Assembly: GCA_022827685.1 (NCBI GenBank)
Contig: JAJEIH010000086.1
Coordinates: forward strand, 1 to 52,309
Reading direction: 5' to 3'
Length of the DNA: 52,309 bases
Origin: Alphaproteobacteria bacterium
GTDB taxonomy: Bacteria > Pseudomonadota > Alphaproteobacteria > Bin95
Both the position numbers and the translations under genes were made by a program. This document shows, piece by piece, positions 36,765-45,514 of the stretch; the first letter of the stretch is position 1, and each line of letters begins with the position of its first letter. The notes under the pieces are model-generated. The model worked only from the letters and a program-made list of their open reading frames with translations. It made no database searches and was not told the DNA's origin.

Positions 36765-38129
36765 ATGTCCGCAGCCGACTTCCTGCCGCTGTTCATGTTC
36801 GCGGCGCTCGCCGCCTTCCTGTTCACCGGCTTCCCTGTCGCGTTCGGGCTCGCCGGCCTGACGATCCTGTTCGGCATCGTCGGCAATCTCATGGGCGTGT
36901 TCGAATACATCGAGTTCACCAACATGGTGTACCGCATCTGGGGCGGGGTCGCGGAGAACCTGGTGCTTACTGCCGTGCCGACCTTCGTCTTCATGGGCGT
37001 GATGATGGAGCGGAGCGGCATCGCGCAGGACCTGCTCTACTGCCTCCAGGTGCTGCTGAAGCGCGTGCCCGGCGGCCTTGCGCTGTCCGTGACCGTCATG
37101 GGCACGATCATGGCGGCGATGACCGGCATCATCGGCGCGTCCGTCACGCTGATGAGCGTGCTCGCCCTGCCCCACATGCTGAAGGCGAAATACGACCATG
37201 CGCTCGCCTGCGGCACGATCTGCGCCGCCGGCACGCTCGGCATCCTCATTCCGCCCTCGATCCTGCTGGTCATCATGGGCGACCTGATGGCGGTCTCGGT
37301 CGGCAACCTCTTCCTCGCCGCGCTCTTCCCCGGCCTGCTGCTCTCCGGGCTCTACTTCGTCTATATCTCGTCCTACTCCGCCATCCGCCCGCAGGTGGCC
37401 CCGCCGCTGTCGGACCTCGACACGCCGCAGACCGTTCCGGCCTATGCGGGCATGCTGCTCAAGGGCTTCATCCCGCCGGCGGTGCTGATCCTGATGATCA
37501 AGGTCGCGATCTTCGGCGGCTGGGCGACGCCGACCGAGGGCGGGGCGGTCGGCGCCTTCGGCGCAACGCTGCTCGCAATCGCCAACGGGCGCTTCACGCT
37601 CGAGCTGATGAAGGACTGCTGCGACCGCACGGCGCTCACGGTCGCGATGATCTTCTTCGTCTTCGTCGGCGCCACCGGCTTCTCCTATGTCTTCCGCTCG
37701 CTCGGCGGCGACGAGGTGGTGGACCACCTCATCCTCTCGGTCGGGCTGGGAAACTGGGGCCTGCTGATCGTGCTCATGGCGATTGTGTTCGTGCTGGGCT
37801 TCTTCCTCGACTGGGTGGAGATCACGCTGATCGTGCTGCCCGTCTTCCTGCCCATCGTCGACATGCTGACCTTCGGCGCGCATGTGCCGGATCACGAGGT
37901 CGTTTACTGGTTCGCCATCCTGATCGCGGTCAACCTCCAGACCTCCTTCCTCACGCCCCCCTTCGGCTTCGCGCTCTTCTACATGAAAGGCGTGGCGCCG
38001 CCGGAAGTGAAGCTGACCGCGATTTACAAGGGCATCGTGCCCTTCGTGATCCTGCAGGTGATCGGCCTCACGACGGTCATCGTCTGGCCCGATATCGCGC
38101 TCTGGCTGCCCCGCCAATTGCTGGACTGA
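36765..38129 (+). CDS. TRAP transporter large permease (DctM type)
   Basis: This 454-residue integral membrane protein has about a dozen hydrophobic segments and typical DctM stretches. These include [14 protein letters not shown] near the start, [33 protein letters not shown], and the terminal [19 protein letters not shown] systems import organic acids with a DctP binding protein and small DctQ permease, using ion gradients. Neither partner is in the window, so they may be encoded elsewhere, or this permease may work alone. The ATG at 36765 lies 17 bases after the GMC gene. Confidence 0.92.
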   Translation: MSAADFLPLFMFAALAAFLFTGFPVAFGLAGLTILFGIVGNLMGVFEYIEFTNMVYRIWGGVAENLVLTAVPTFVFMGVMMERSGIAQDLLYCLQVLLKRVPGGLALSVTVMGTIMAAMTGIIGASVTLMSVLALPHMLKAKYDHALACGTICAAGTLGILIPPSILLVIMGDLMAVSVGNLFLAALFPGLLLSGLYFVYISSYSAIRPQVAPPLSDLDTPQTVPAYAGMLLKGFIPPAVLILMIKVAIFGGWATPTEGGAVGAFGATLLAIANGRFTLELMKDCCDRTALTVAMIFFVFVGATGFSYVFRSLGGDEVVDHLILSVGLGNWGLLIVLMAIVFVLGFFLDWVEITLIVLPVFLPIVDMLTFGAHVPDHEVVYWFAILIAVNLQTSFLTPPFGFALFYMKGVAPPEVKLTAIYKGIVPFVILQVIGLTTVIVWPDIALWLPRQLLD

Positions 38130-38169
38130 CCGCTTGCCCCCGCCGGCCCGTTCGGGCGACACTGGCGCC

Positions 38170-39225
38170 ATGAACGACGCTCCGGATTCCGGCGGACCCG
38201 GCGGCGGACCGGCGGTTCGCGCGGAATGGGAGGCCACGGCGCCGACCAGGCGGGAGACGGTGCCGGCGCTGGAAGAGATACTGAACGAGCCGTTCAGGGT
38301 GCTCGACCACGGCTTCGTGCGCGTCGTCGATTACATGGGCAGCGACAACGCCATCGTGCAGGCGGCGCGCGTTTCCTACGGCAAGGGCACCAAGCGCAGC
38401 TCCACCGACGCGGCGCTCATCCGCTACCTGCTCCGCCACCGCCACACCACGCCGTTCGAGATGTGCGAGATCAAGCTCCACATCAAGCTGCCGATCTTCG
38501 TTGCGCGCCAGTGGATCCGGCACCGGACGGCGAATGTGAACGAGTATTCCGCCCGCTATTCGAAGATGGCTCAGGAGTATTACATTCCTGAGCCTGAATA
38601 TCTGAAGTCCGTGCTGGACGAGCAAAAGCAAAGCCGTCGCGAACGGGAAGCTCAGTTGGACTTGTTCGAACCTGTGCAGCAGGAACCAGCACTCTCGTTG
38701 GCGGCCCAGTCAACCTCCAACAAGCAGGGTCGGGAAGGCCGGTTGACGGAGGCGGAGGTGCATGATTCTCTTTCGCGGCTTCACTGGGTTTCAAGTCGGA
38801 CCTACGGGGTTTACAAGAACCTGCTGAACGAAAACGACGACGGCGAGAAAATCCGGGAAGATCGGTTAGGAATTGCACGCGAGCTCGCCCGCTCGGTCCT
38901 GCCAGTCAACTACTACACCCAATTTTATTGGAAATGCGACCTCCACAATCTGCTGCATTTCCTTTCGCTGCGAGCTGACAAACAACACGCGCAATACGAA
39001 ATCTACGAGTATGCAAATGTCATCCTCGAAAAGATTGTGAGGCGCTGGGTCCCGGTGACATACCAAGCCTTCCAAGACTATGTGCATCAGGCGGAGTCTC
39101 TTTCAGCCGGCGCACTCGACGTGGTGCGGCGCATGATCGGGGGCGAACAGGTGACGCAGGACAGCAGCAGCCTCTCCCCGCGCGAATGGCGCGAATTGAT
39201 GACCATTCTGGACCGGGAGCCATAG
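38170..39225 (+). CDS. thyX: Flavin-dependent thymidylate synthase
   Basis: This 351-residue ThyX has the signature RHR at 117-119 with Ser127 and Arg129 ([13 protein letters not shown]). The C-terminal substrate-binding region contains [14 protein letters not shown]. It methylates dUMP to dTMP using FAD and methylene-tetrahydrofolate. It is longer than most ThyX proteins: an insertion of about 30 residues rich in Gln and Glu follows [10 protein letters not shown]. Base composition is uneven. By hand count, 38341-38460 is about 70% GC, 38641-38700 is 55%, 38881-39060 is 51% and 39121-39180 is 70%. This suggests the middle came from elsewhere. The start at 38170 has no clear ribosome site. Confidence 0.94.
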   Translation: MNDAPDSGGPGGGPAVRAEWEATAPTRRETVPALEEILNEPFRVLDHGFVRVVDYMGSDNAIVQAARVSYGKGTKRSSTDAALIRYLLRHRHTTPFEMCEIKLHIKLPIFVARQWIRHRTANVNEYSARYSKMAQEYYIPEPEYLKSVLDEQKQSRREREAQLDLFEPVQQEPALSLAAQSTSNKQGREGRLTEAEVHDSLSRLHWVSSRTYGVYKNLLNENDDGEKIREDRLGIARELARSVLPVNYYTQFYWKCDLHNLLHFLSLRADKQHAQYEIYEYANVILEKIVRRWVPVTYQAFQDYVHQAESLSAGALDVVRRMIGGEQVTQDSSSLSPREWRELMTILDREP

Positions 39226-39253
39226 CTTCCGCCTTTAACCCTCGGAGAAAGCA

Positions 39254-39664
39254 ATGAAAATCGAACTCCACCACATCAATGTCTGCACGAAGAACGTGCC
39301 CGGGCTGGACGAATTCTACCGCTCGGTCTTCGGCATGGAGACCATGGAGGGGCGCGAAGGCAACCGGAACCTGAACCAGGGCTATTCGGGCGGCGTCTCC
39401 TTCCTGACCGACGGGCGCACCGAATTCCACCTCGCCACGCAGGACCTCGGCGTCGGGCACCGCATGGGCCACGCCGTCAACCCGCTCGAGCGCGGGCATA
39501 TCGCCTTCCGCACGGACGACATCGAGGCGGTCAAGCAGCGCCTGACGGACCTCGGCATTCCCTTCTCGGACTACGGCGCCTGGGCCATGGGCGGCTGGTA
39601 CCAGATTTTCTTCCAGGACCCGGAAGGCACGATCATCGAGATACACCAGCCCGGCTACGAATAA
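39254..39664 (+). CDS. VOC-family protein (glyoxalase/dioxygenase superfamily)
   Basis: This 136-residue protein has one VOC domain. Candidate metal ligands are His7 (LHHINVC), the His in RGHIAFRTDD and the Glu in TIIEIHQ. It resembles small VOC proteins of unknown substrate rather than glyoxalase I. The ATG at 39254 is preceded by GGAGAAA. It lies 28 bases after thyX and 48 before an aldo/keto reductase gene. Confidence 0.87.
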   Translation: MKIELHHINVCTKNVPGLDEFYRSVFGMETMEGREGNRNLNQGYSGGVSFLTDGRTEFHLATQDLGVGHRMGHAVNPLERGHIAFRTDDIEAVKQRLTDLGIPFSDYGAWAMGGWYQIFFQDPEGTIIEIHQPGYE

Positions 39665-39712
39665 CGACCGCCGGGCTATACTGCCTCCGCCTTCACACGG
39701 GATATCGACATC

Positions 39713-40657
39713 ATGCAGTTTCGCAATCTGGGCCGGTCCGGCCTGCAGGTCTCGCTTGTCGGCGTCGGCTGCAACAATTTCGGCCAGCGGCTCGACCAGG
39801 CCGGCACCGACGCCGTCGTCCATGCCGCGCTCGACGCCGGCATCACGCTGTTCGACACCGCCGACATCTATGGCGGGCGGGGCAAGTCGGAGGAGTATCT
39901 CGGCAAGTCGCTGGGACCGCGCCGCAAGGACGTCGTGCTCGCCAGCAAATTCGGGATGCGCATGGCGGACGGGCCCTACGGCATCGGCGCGGCGCGCTGG
40001 TACATCATGCACGCGGTCGAGGCGAGCCTCCGGCGGCTCGGCACGGACTGGATCGACCTCTACCAGCTTCACCAGCCCGACCCGCTGACCCCCATCGAGG
40101 AGACGCTGCGCGCGCTCGACGACCTCATCCGCCAGGGCAAGGTGCGCTATATCGGCCATTCCAATTTCTCCGCCTGGCAGACGGTTGAGGCGGAACTGAC
40201 CGCACAGATGCACGGCCTCAACGCCTTCGTCTCCGCGCAGGACGAATACAGCCTCGCCATGCGCGGCCTCGAAGACGACCGCCTGGCGATGATGGAGAAA
40301 TACGACCTCGGCCTCCTGCCCTTCTTCCCGCTGGCGAGCGGCCTGCTCACCGGCAAGCATGGCGACAAGCCGCTCGCGGGAACGCGCATGGCGGATTCGA
40401 GACGCTTCATCGACCGCTACTGGACGGACGCCAATCTCGCCATGGTGCGGGAACTCACCGCCTTCGCCCGCGAGCGCGGCCATTCCATGCTGGACCTCGC
40501 CATGTCGTGGCTGGCGGCGCGCCCGCAGGTTTCCAGCGTCATCGCCGGCGCCATGTCGCCCGAGCAGATCCGGACCAACGCCACCGCCTGCGACTGGACG
40601 ATGACCACGGACGAACTGGCGGCCATCGACGAGATCTGGACCCGCACGCACTCATGA
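39713..40657 (+). CDS. Aldo/keto reductase
   Basis: This 314-residue AKR has catalytic Asp and Tyr in LFDTADIYGGRG, Lys in VLASKFGMR and His in LYQLHQPDP. The sequence is of the general aldehyde/ketone reductase type related to voltage-channel beta subunits and YhdN. TATACT at 39676-39681 is a possible -10 for its own promoter. Its TGA overlaps the ATG of the aminotransferase gene (ATGA), so the pair is co-translated. The substrate is unknown. Confidence 0.9.
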   Translation: MQFRNLGRSGLQVSLVGVGCNNFGQRLDQAGTDAVVHAALDAGITLFDTADIYGGRGKSEEYLGKSLGPRRKDVVLASKFGMRMADGPYGIGAARWYIMHAVEASLRRLGTDWIDLYQLHQPDPLTPIEETLRALDDLIRQGKVRYIGHSNFSAWQTVEAELTAQMHGLNAFVSAQDEYSLAMRGLEDDRLAMMEKYDLGLLPFFPLASGLLTGKHGDKPLAGTRMADSRRFIDRYWTDANLAMVRELTAFARERGHSMLDLAMSWLAARPQVSSVIAGAMSPEQIRTNATACDWTMTTDELAAIDEIWTRTHS

Positions 40658-41835
40658 ACATGCCGCGCGCCGCCGGGCGGCCCTTCATGGCCCTGCCGGG
40701 GCCGACCAACATCCCGGAGCCGATCCTCCGGGCGATGGACCGCCCGACCGAGGACTTCAACAGCCCGGCGTTCGAGGCGCTGGCGGACGGCTGCTACCGG
40801 GACCTGAAACGGGTGTTCGGGACCGAGGGCACCATCCTCTGCTGGGCCTCCTCCGGCCACGGCGCATGGGAAAGCACCATCGTCAACCTCTTCCGGGCCG
40901 GCGATACCATCGTCATCCCGGAGACCGGCGCCTTCTCGACCTGGTGGACGGAGATGGCGGCGTTGTTCGGGGTCGAGGTGATTTCGCTTCCGGGCGACTG
41001 GCGCACGGCAGCCGACCCGGACGCAATCGAGGACGTGCTGCGGAAGGACACAGGCCGGCGGATCAAGGCGGTCGGAATCGTCCACAGCGAGACCTCGACC
41101 GGCGTGCTGAGCGATGTGGCGGCCGTGCGCCGGGCGATGGACGCGGCCGGCCACGATGCGCTGCTGATGGTCGATACCATCTCCTCGCTCGCCTCGATGG
41201 ACTACCGCATGGACGAATGGCGCGTCGATGTCACCGTCGGCGGCTCGCAGAAGGGGCTGATGCTGCCGACCGGCCTCGGCATTGTCGGCCTGAACGACCA
41301 GGCGCTCGCCATCGCCAGGGAGGGCGGCTCGCCGCGCCGCTACTGGAGCTGGCAGCGCATGCTGGACCTCGGCAGCGACCTGCCGAAATTCCCGGGCACC
41401 GCGCCGACGCAGATTTTCTCCGGCATGCGGGTGGCGCTCGACCTGCTGTTCGAGGAGGGACTCGACAATGTGTTCGCCCGCCACCGCCGGATGGCGGACC
41501 TCGTGCGGCTAGCGGTCGAGGAATGGGGGCTGGAGCTCAATGCGCTGAGGCCCGAAGAACGCTCCGACACGGTAACCGCCGTCCGCTGGCCCGAAGGCCA
41601 TGACCCGAACGCCTTCCGCGACAGCCTGCGCGACCGTTTCAATGTCGCCGTCAGCCACGGCCTGCTCGATCTCGCCGGCAAGATCGTCCGCATCGGCCAT
41701 CTGGGCGACCTGAACGAGACGATGGTCCTCGGCCTGCTCGGCGCCGTCGAGGCCAATCTCGCGATAGACGGCGTGCCCCACACGCCGGGCGGCACGCAGG
41801 CGGCTATAGAGCGCGTAGCGGCAAACGGGGTCTGA
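40654..41835 (+). CDS. Class V aminotransferase (alanine/serine-glyoxylate type)
   Basis: This 393-residue PLP enzyme has the cofactor Lys200 in TVGGSQKGLMLPTGLG and the GPTNIPEPILRAMDRP opening typical of alanine-glyoxylate and serine-glyoxylate aminotransferases. SSGHGAWE near residue 67 contacts the PLP phosphate. It transfers an amino group to glyoxylate or a related oxo acid. It is coupled by a four-base overlap to the aldo/keto reductase gene. It is convergent with the MetE-like gene, only four bases away. Confidence 0.92.
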   Translation: MNMPRAAGRPFMALPGPTNIPEPILRAMDRPTEDFNSPAFEALADGCYRDLKRVFGTEGTILCWASSGHGAWESTIVNLFRAGDTIVIPETGAFSTWWTEMAALFGVEVISLPGDWRTAADPDAIEDVLRKDTGRRIKAVGIVHSETSTGVLSDVAAVRRAMDAAGHDALLMVDTISSLASMDYRMDEWRVDVTVGGSQKGLMLPTGLGIVGLNDQALAIAREGGSPRRYWSWQRMLDLGSDLPKFPGTAPTQIFSGMRVALDLLFEEGLDNVFARHRRMADLVRLAVEEWGLELNALRPEERSDTVTAVRWPEGHDPNAFRDSLRDRFNVAVSHGLLDLAGKIVRIGHLGDLNETMVLGLLGAVEANLAIDGVPHTPGGTQAAIERVAANGV

Positions 41836-41839
41836 AGCC

Positions 41840-42997
41840 CTATCCGATTCCCAGCCGCTCGCTGGCAATCCGCGCGCCTTCCGCCATGGTGCGGAGCTTG
41901 GCCCAGACCACGTCCTCCGGCACCCGGCCCATGCCGGCGGAGGTGTCGAAGCCGCAATCGGTCCCGGCCTGGATGCGCGCCGGGTCGCCTACCGCGCGGG
42001 CCGCGCGCTCCAGCCGCTCGGCGACCGTCTCGGGATGCTCGACATAGTTGGTCGTGGTGTCGATCACGCCCGCGACCAGATACTGGTCCGGGGCCAGCGG
42101 CGAGCGGCGCAGTTCCTCGACCTCGTGCTGGTGGCGGGGATTGGCGAAAGGCAGCACCAGCCCTCCCACATCGGCCTTGAGCAGGATCGGCAGCACGTCG
42201 CGGAGCTCGACATCCATGTCGTGCGGCCCCTCATAGTTCCCCCAGCAGACATGCAGCCGCACCCGCTCGCGCGGCACATTCGCCAGCGCGCCGTTGAGCG
42301 TCTCGATCACGAGTTCCACCCAGTCCTGGAAGGCGCGGAGAGGCTCGTCGGCGAACAGGAAATGGCGTTCCATCGCAAGGTCGGGCGCGTCGATCTGCAA
42401 CAGCCATCCGTTTTCGACGATCGCCTCGTATTCGACCCGCAACGCTTCCGCGACATCGGCCAGATAGGCTTTGCGCTCGGCATAGTGCCCGCTCTTCATG
42501 GCTGAGACCACGATGCCCGGCGAAGCCGCCGTCATGAAGGGCTGCTCGAAGCCGCCGGCCGCCCCGTCGAGCGCCCGGCGGAAGGTCTCGCACTCGTCTT
42601 CGAGCGGCCCCCGGTCCACATAGCGGACCCGGCCGAGGTTCATCGGCGGCTCCATGTTGGAAACCGCTTCGGCGCGCACGCGCAGGAATGTCTCGTATTC
42701 GCGCACCAGCCCCGGATAGCGGAACACGTCCCGGCGACCGGGCCGCTTCCAGCTTCCGCCGAAGCCGCTCATGCGGTGCTGGACATAGAGGAAGAAGCCC
42801 TCGCGCTGCTGCTCGCCATTGTTGCCGACCGTGACGCCCGCCTCGATCTGCCGGGCGACGATGGCGCCGGTCGCCTCGCGGCCCGCGGCCGCCAGGGCGT
42901 CGGCGTCCACATGGCCGCCCTGGGCGCGGCGCGCATAGAGGCCGGTGAGTTCCAGCGGACGGGGCAGGCTGCCGGCATGCGTGGTGGGGATGCCCAT
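41840..42997 (-). CDS. MetE-like core methyltransferase (cobalamin-independent methionine synthase, C-terminal type)
   Basis: This 385-residue protein corresponds to the catalytic half of MetE. The zinc ligands are His249 and Cys251 (RLHVCWGNY) and Cys348 (GTDCGFDT). The N-terminus THAGSLPRP and [10 protein letters not shown] are also typical. Full-length MetE has about 750 residues with an N-terminal folate-binding duplicate, absent here. Such core proteins can use methylcobalamin or other methyl donors, or act on other thiols or epoxides. The ATG at 42997 follows GGAGG. The role here is open. Confidence 0.9.
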   Translation of the reverse strand: MGIPTTHAGSLPRPLELTGLYARRAQGGHVDADALAAAGREATGAIVARQIEAGVTVGNNGEQQREGFFLYVQHRMSGFGGSWKRPGRRDVFRYPGLVREYETFLRVRAEAVSNMEPPMNLGRVRYVDRGPLEDECETFRRALDGAAGGFEQPFMTAASPGIVVSAMKSGHYAERKAYLADVAEALRVEYEAIVENGWLLQIDAPDLAMERHFLFADEPLRAFQDWVELVIETLNGALANVPRERVRLHVCWGNYEGPHDMDVELRDVLPILLKADVGGLVLPFANPRHQHEVEELRRSPLAPDQYLVAGVIDTTTNYVEHPETVAERLERAARAVGDPARIQAGTDCGFDTSAGMGRVPEDVVWAKLRTMAEGARIASERLGIG

Positions 42998-43226
42998 GGA
43001 TTTTCGCCTCCGGCTTCAGCGGATCGACAAGGCGGCATGCGCATTCTTCCCCAACGCGGCGGCGCAAGAAAGTCCCCCCGGCCCGCCCGGCCGCCATCCC
43101 GACCGGGCTTGCGCGGGCCGCGGGTTGGGCATACCGTTTTTCCGCCCGCAACCGGTTGCGGGCATGAAGACGAACGGCAGCAATCTCGACAGGCCGGCAT
43201 CTTCGATGCGGCCGCCGGTGGACCCC
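42998..43226. other. Intergenic region with a 20-bp palindrome before msrB
   Basis: GCCCGCAACC at 43144-43153 is followed directly by GGTTGCGGGC at 43154-43163, ending at an in-frame ATG (43164) of msrB. TTGCGC near 43107 with a CATACC-like -10 could be a promoter. The palindrome may be an operator or a leader hairpin. No gene is seen. Confidence 0.5.
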
Positions 43227-43646
43227 ATGACCGACATTCTCGACAGAGCGCCTCCCCGAACCGAACTCAGCGACGCCGAATGGCGCCGCCGGCTCACGCC
43301 CGAGCAATACAAGGTGACGCGCCGCCACGGCACAGAACGCCCCTTCGCCAACGAGTACCACGCGACCAAGACGCCCGGCACCTATCGCTGCATTTGCTGC
43401 GATGTGCCGCTGTTCGAAAGCGGGACCAAATTCGACAGCGGCACCGGCTGGCCGTCCTTCACGCGGCCCGTTTCGGCCGAAGCCGTGGCGGAAAAGGTGG
43501 ACCGGAGCTGGTTCATGACCCGCACGGAGGTGCTCTGCGCCGGGTGCGACGCGCATCTGGGCCACGTCTTCCCGGACGGGCCGCCGCCGACGGGGCTCCG
43601 CTACTGCATGAACTCGGCCTCGCTCCGCCTGGAGCCGAAAGAGTAG
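43227..43646 (+). CDS. msrB: Peptide-methionine (R)-S-oxide reductase
   Basis: This 139-residue MsrB has zinc-binding pairs Cys55/Cys58 (RCICCDV) and Cys104/Cys107 ([10 protein letters not shown]), the fold stretch SGTGWPSF, and catalytic Cys127 in RYCMNSASL. It repairs methionine-R-sulfoxide in proteins. I chose ATG 43227; an in-frame ATG at 43164 would add 21 residues without clear family similarity. It lies next to methionine-related MetE-like but on the other strand. No msrA is in the window. Confidence 0.95.
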   Translation: MTDILDRAPPRTELSDAEWRRRLTPEQYKVTRRHGTERPFANEYHATKTPGTYRCICCDVPLFESGTKFDSGTGWPSFTRPVSAEAVAEKVDRSWFMTRTEVLCAGCDAHLGHVFPDGPPPTGLRYCMNSASLRLEPKE

Positions 43647-43687
43647 CCGTTCCCCGACACCGCCCGAACACGAGGAAAGACGCCCCC

Positions 43688-44008
43688 ATGCTCTACGAAC
43701 TGCGCACCTACAACGCTGCGCCCGGCAAGATCGATGCGCTCAATGCCCGCTTCCGGGACCACACATGCAGCCTCTTCGCCAAGCACGGCATCGGCGTCGC
43801 CGGCTTCTGGATCAACCGGGCGGACCCGAACCAGCTCATCTATATCTGCACCTTCGAGGACGCAGCGCAGATGGAGCGCGCCTGGGCGTCCTTCCGCGAC
43901 GATCCCGACTGGCAGAAGGCAAGAGCCGAGAGCGAGCGCGACGGCTCCCTGGTTGCCTCCATCGAAAGCGTGGTCATGGACCCGACCGACTACTCGACGG
44001 CGACCTAG
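43688..44008 (+). CDS. NIPSNAP-family protein
   Basis: This 106-residue protein has the NIPSNAP pattern MLYELRTYNAAPGKIDAL, a ferredoxin-like alpha/beta fold with the central HGIGVAGFW strand and a Trp-rich helix near AWASFRDDPDWQKA. The family's biochemical role is unclear; members often accompany monooxygenase and acyl-CoA genes. The ATG at 43688 has GAGGAAA upstream. It starts the plus-strand run NIPSNAP, HpaB-type monooxygenase, acyl-CoA dehydrogenase and acyl-CoA dehydrogenase. Confidence 0.87.
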   Translation: MLYELRTYNAAPGKIDALNARFRDHTCSLFAKHGIGVAGFWINRADPNQLIYICTFEDAAQMERAWASFRDDPDWQKARAESERDGSLVASIESVVMDPTDYSTAT

Positions 44009-44035
44009 ACGAAGGAGGCCGGAGACCGCCGGACC

Positions 44036-45514
44036 ATGGGGGGCGCGGCCAAGGACGCCGCCGAGCATCTGGCGAGCCTTGAGGACGGGCGCGCCGTCTG
44101 GCTGGACGGCGCCCGCGTCGAAAACCCGTCCGCGCACCCCGCCTTCCGCAACGCCGTGCGCTCCGCCGCCGGGCTTTACGGCTACCAGGCCGACCCCGCC
44201 AATCTGGAGGCGATGACCTTCCCCTCCCCCACGGCCAGGCGGCGGGTCAACCGCGCCTGGCAGATGCCGACATCGCTGGAGGAACTCCTCCAGCGCCGCC
44301 GCGCGATGACGGCCTGGGCCGAATGCCATGCGGGCTTCATGGGCCGCGCGCCGGACCATCTGGCGTCCGCGGTCACCGGGCAGATCATGGGGCTGGAGGT
44401 GTTCGAGGCCTACGACCCGGAGCGCGCGCGGGCCTTCCACGACTATTTCATCCATGCGCGCGACAACGACCTCTACCTCACCTATGTCATCGTCAACCCG
44501 CAGCTCGACCGCTCGAAGAGCACCGGCGAGCAAGGCGGCGACAGCCCCATGCTCCGCATCGTGGACGAGGACGTGGAAGGCGTGACGGTGCGCGGCGGCA
44601 AGATGCTCGGCACCGCGGCCGTGCTCGCCAACGAGATGTTCGTGGCGCATCTCCAGCCGCTGAAGCCCGACGAGGAAGATTACGCCATCAGCTTCGCGGT
44701 CCCGATGGCGGCGAAGGGCCTCCGGCTGCTGGCGCGCAAGTCCTACGAGGGGCGCGCGCTTTCGACCTTCGACGACCCGCTCGCCTCGCGCTTCGACGAG
44801 AATGACGGGCTGGTCTGGTTCGACGATGTGAAGGTGCCGTGGGAGCGCGTCTTCGTCCATCGCAGCCCCGCCATGTGCGCGCGCCAGTTCCACGCCACGC
44901 CCGGCCACATCTACCAGAACTACCAGGCGCAGATCCGCCTCGCGGTGAAGTTCAAATTCCTCGTCGGGCTGGCGCGCCGCATCTGCGAGACCATCGGCAC
45001 CGTGAAAATGCCGCCGGTGGCCGAGACGCTGGGGATGCTGGCGGCGCAGGCAACGGCGGTCGAGACCATGCTCCACGGTATGGAGGCGAAGGGCAGGCAG
45101 CGCGGCAGGTATTTCGTGCCGGACGCCCATTCCGTCTATGCCGCCCAGGCCTATTGCCAGGCGCTCTATCCGCGCATGGTCGAGCGGGTACGCGGCCTTG
45201 CCGGCGGCGCGCTCATCATGCTGCCCTCCTCCGAGCGCGACCTCGCCGACCCCGAGCTCGCCGGCATCCTGCAAAGCGTCCAGCAGTCAGCCGACGGCGC
45301 GCCGCCGGTCGAGCGCGTGCGCCTGATGAAGCTCGCCTGGGACGCGCTCGGCTCGGAATTCGCGGGCCGGCAGACGCAATACGAGATGTTCTATGCCGGC
45401 GCGCCCTTCGTCACGCGCGGCCACGCCTTCCGCACCTATGACTGGGAGGGGGCCGAAGCGCTGGTCGCGGCCGTCTCCGGCTCCGCCGAAGAAACGAGGA
45501 CCGACCCCGCATGA
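44036..45514 (+). CDS. HpaB-type flavin-dependent monooxygenase (4-hydroxyphenylacetate 3-hydroxylase family)
   Basis: This 492-residue protein belongs to the HpaB/PheA/TftD family. It shows an N-terminal LEDGRAVWLDG, the HARDNDLYLTYVIVNPQLDRS stretch (just over one line of text here), and RFDENDGLVWFDDVKVPWERVF. It keeps only one Cys where 4-hydroxybutyryl-CoA dehydratase relatives have an iron-sulfur set, so I favour a monooxygenase using FADH2. No HpaC flavin reductase is in the window. The ATG at 44036 is preceded by GGAG. Its end overlaps the next dehydrogenase gene by four bases. A phenolic or CoA-linked substrate is possible. Confidence 0.87.
   Translation: MGGAAKDAAEHLASLEDGRAVWLDGARVENPSAHPAFRNAVRSAAGLYGYQADPANLEAMTFPSPTARRRVNRAWQMPTSLEELLQRRRAMTAWAECHAGFMGRAPDHLASAVTGQIMGLEVFEAYDPERARAFHDYFIHARDNDLYLTYVIVNPQLDRSKSTGEQGGDSPMLRIVDEDVEGVTVRGGKMLGTAAVLANEMFVAHLQPLKPDEEDYAISFAVPMAAKGLRLLARKSYEGRALSTFDDPLASRFDENDGLVWFDDVKVPWERVFVHRSPAMCARQFHATPGHIYQNYQAQIRLAVKFKFLVGLARRICETIGTVKMPPVAETLGMLAAQATAVETMLHGMEAKGRQRGRYFVPDAHSVYAAQAYCQALYPRMVERVRGLAGGALIMLPSSERDLADPELAGILQSVQQSADGAPPVERVRLMKLAWDALGSEFAGRQTQYEMFYAGAPFVTRGHAFRTYDWEGAEALVAAVSGSAEETRTDPA

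Noticed and set aside
44036-45514. 4-hydroxybutyryl-CoA dehydratase
   Set aside because: The iron-sulfur Cys/His set of that enzyme is incomplete here; only one Cys is seen in the first cluster region.
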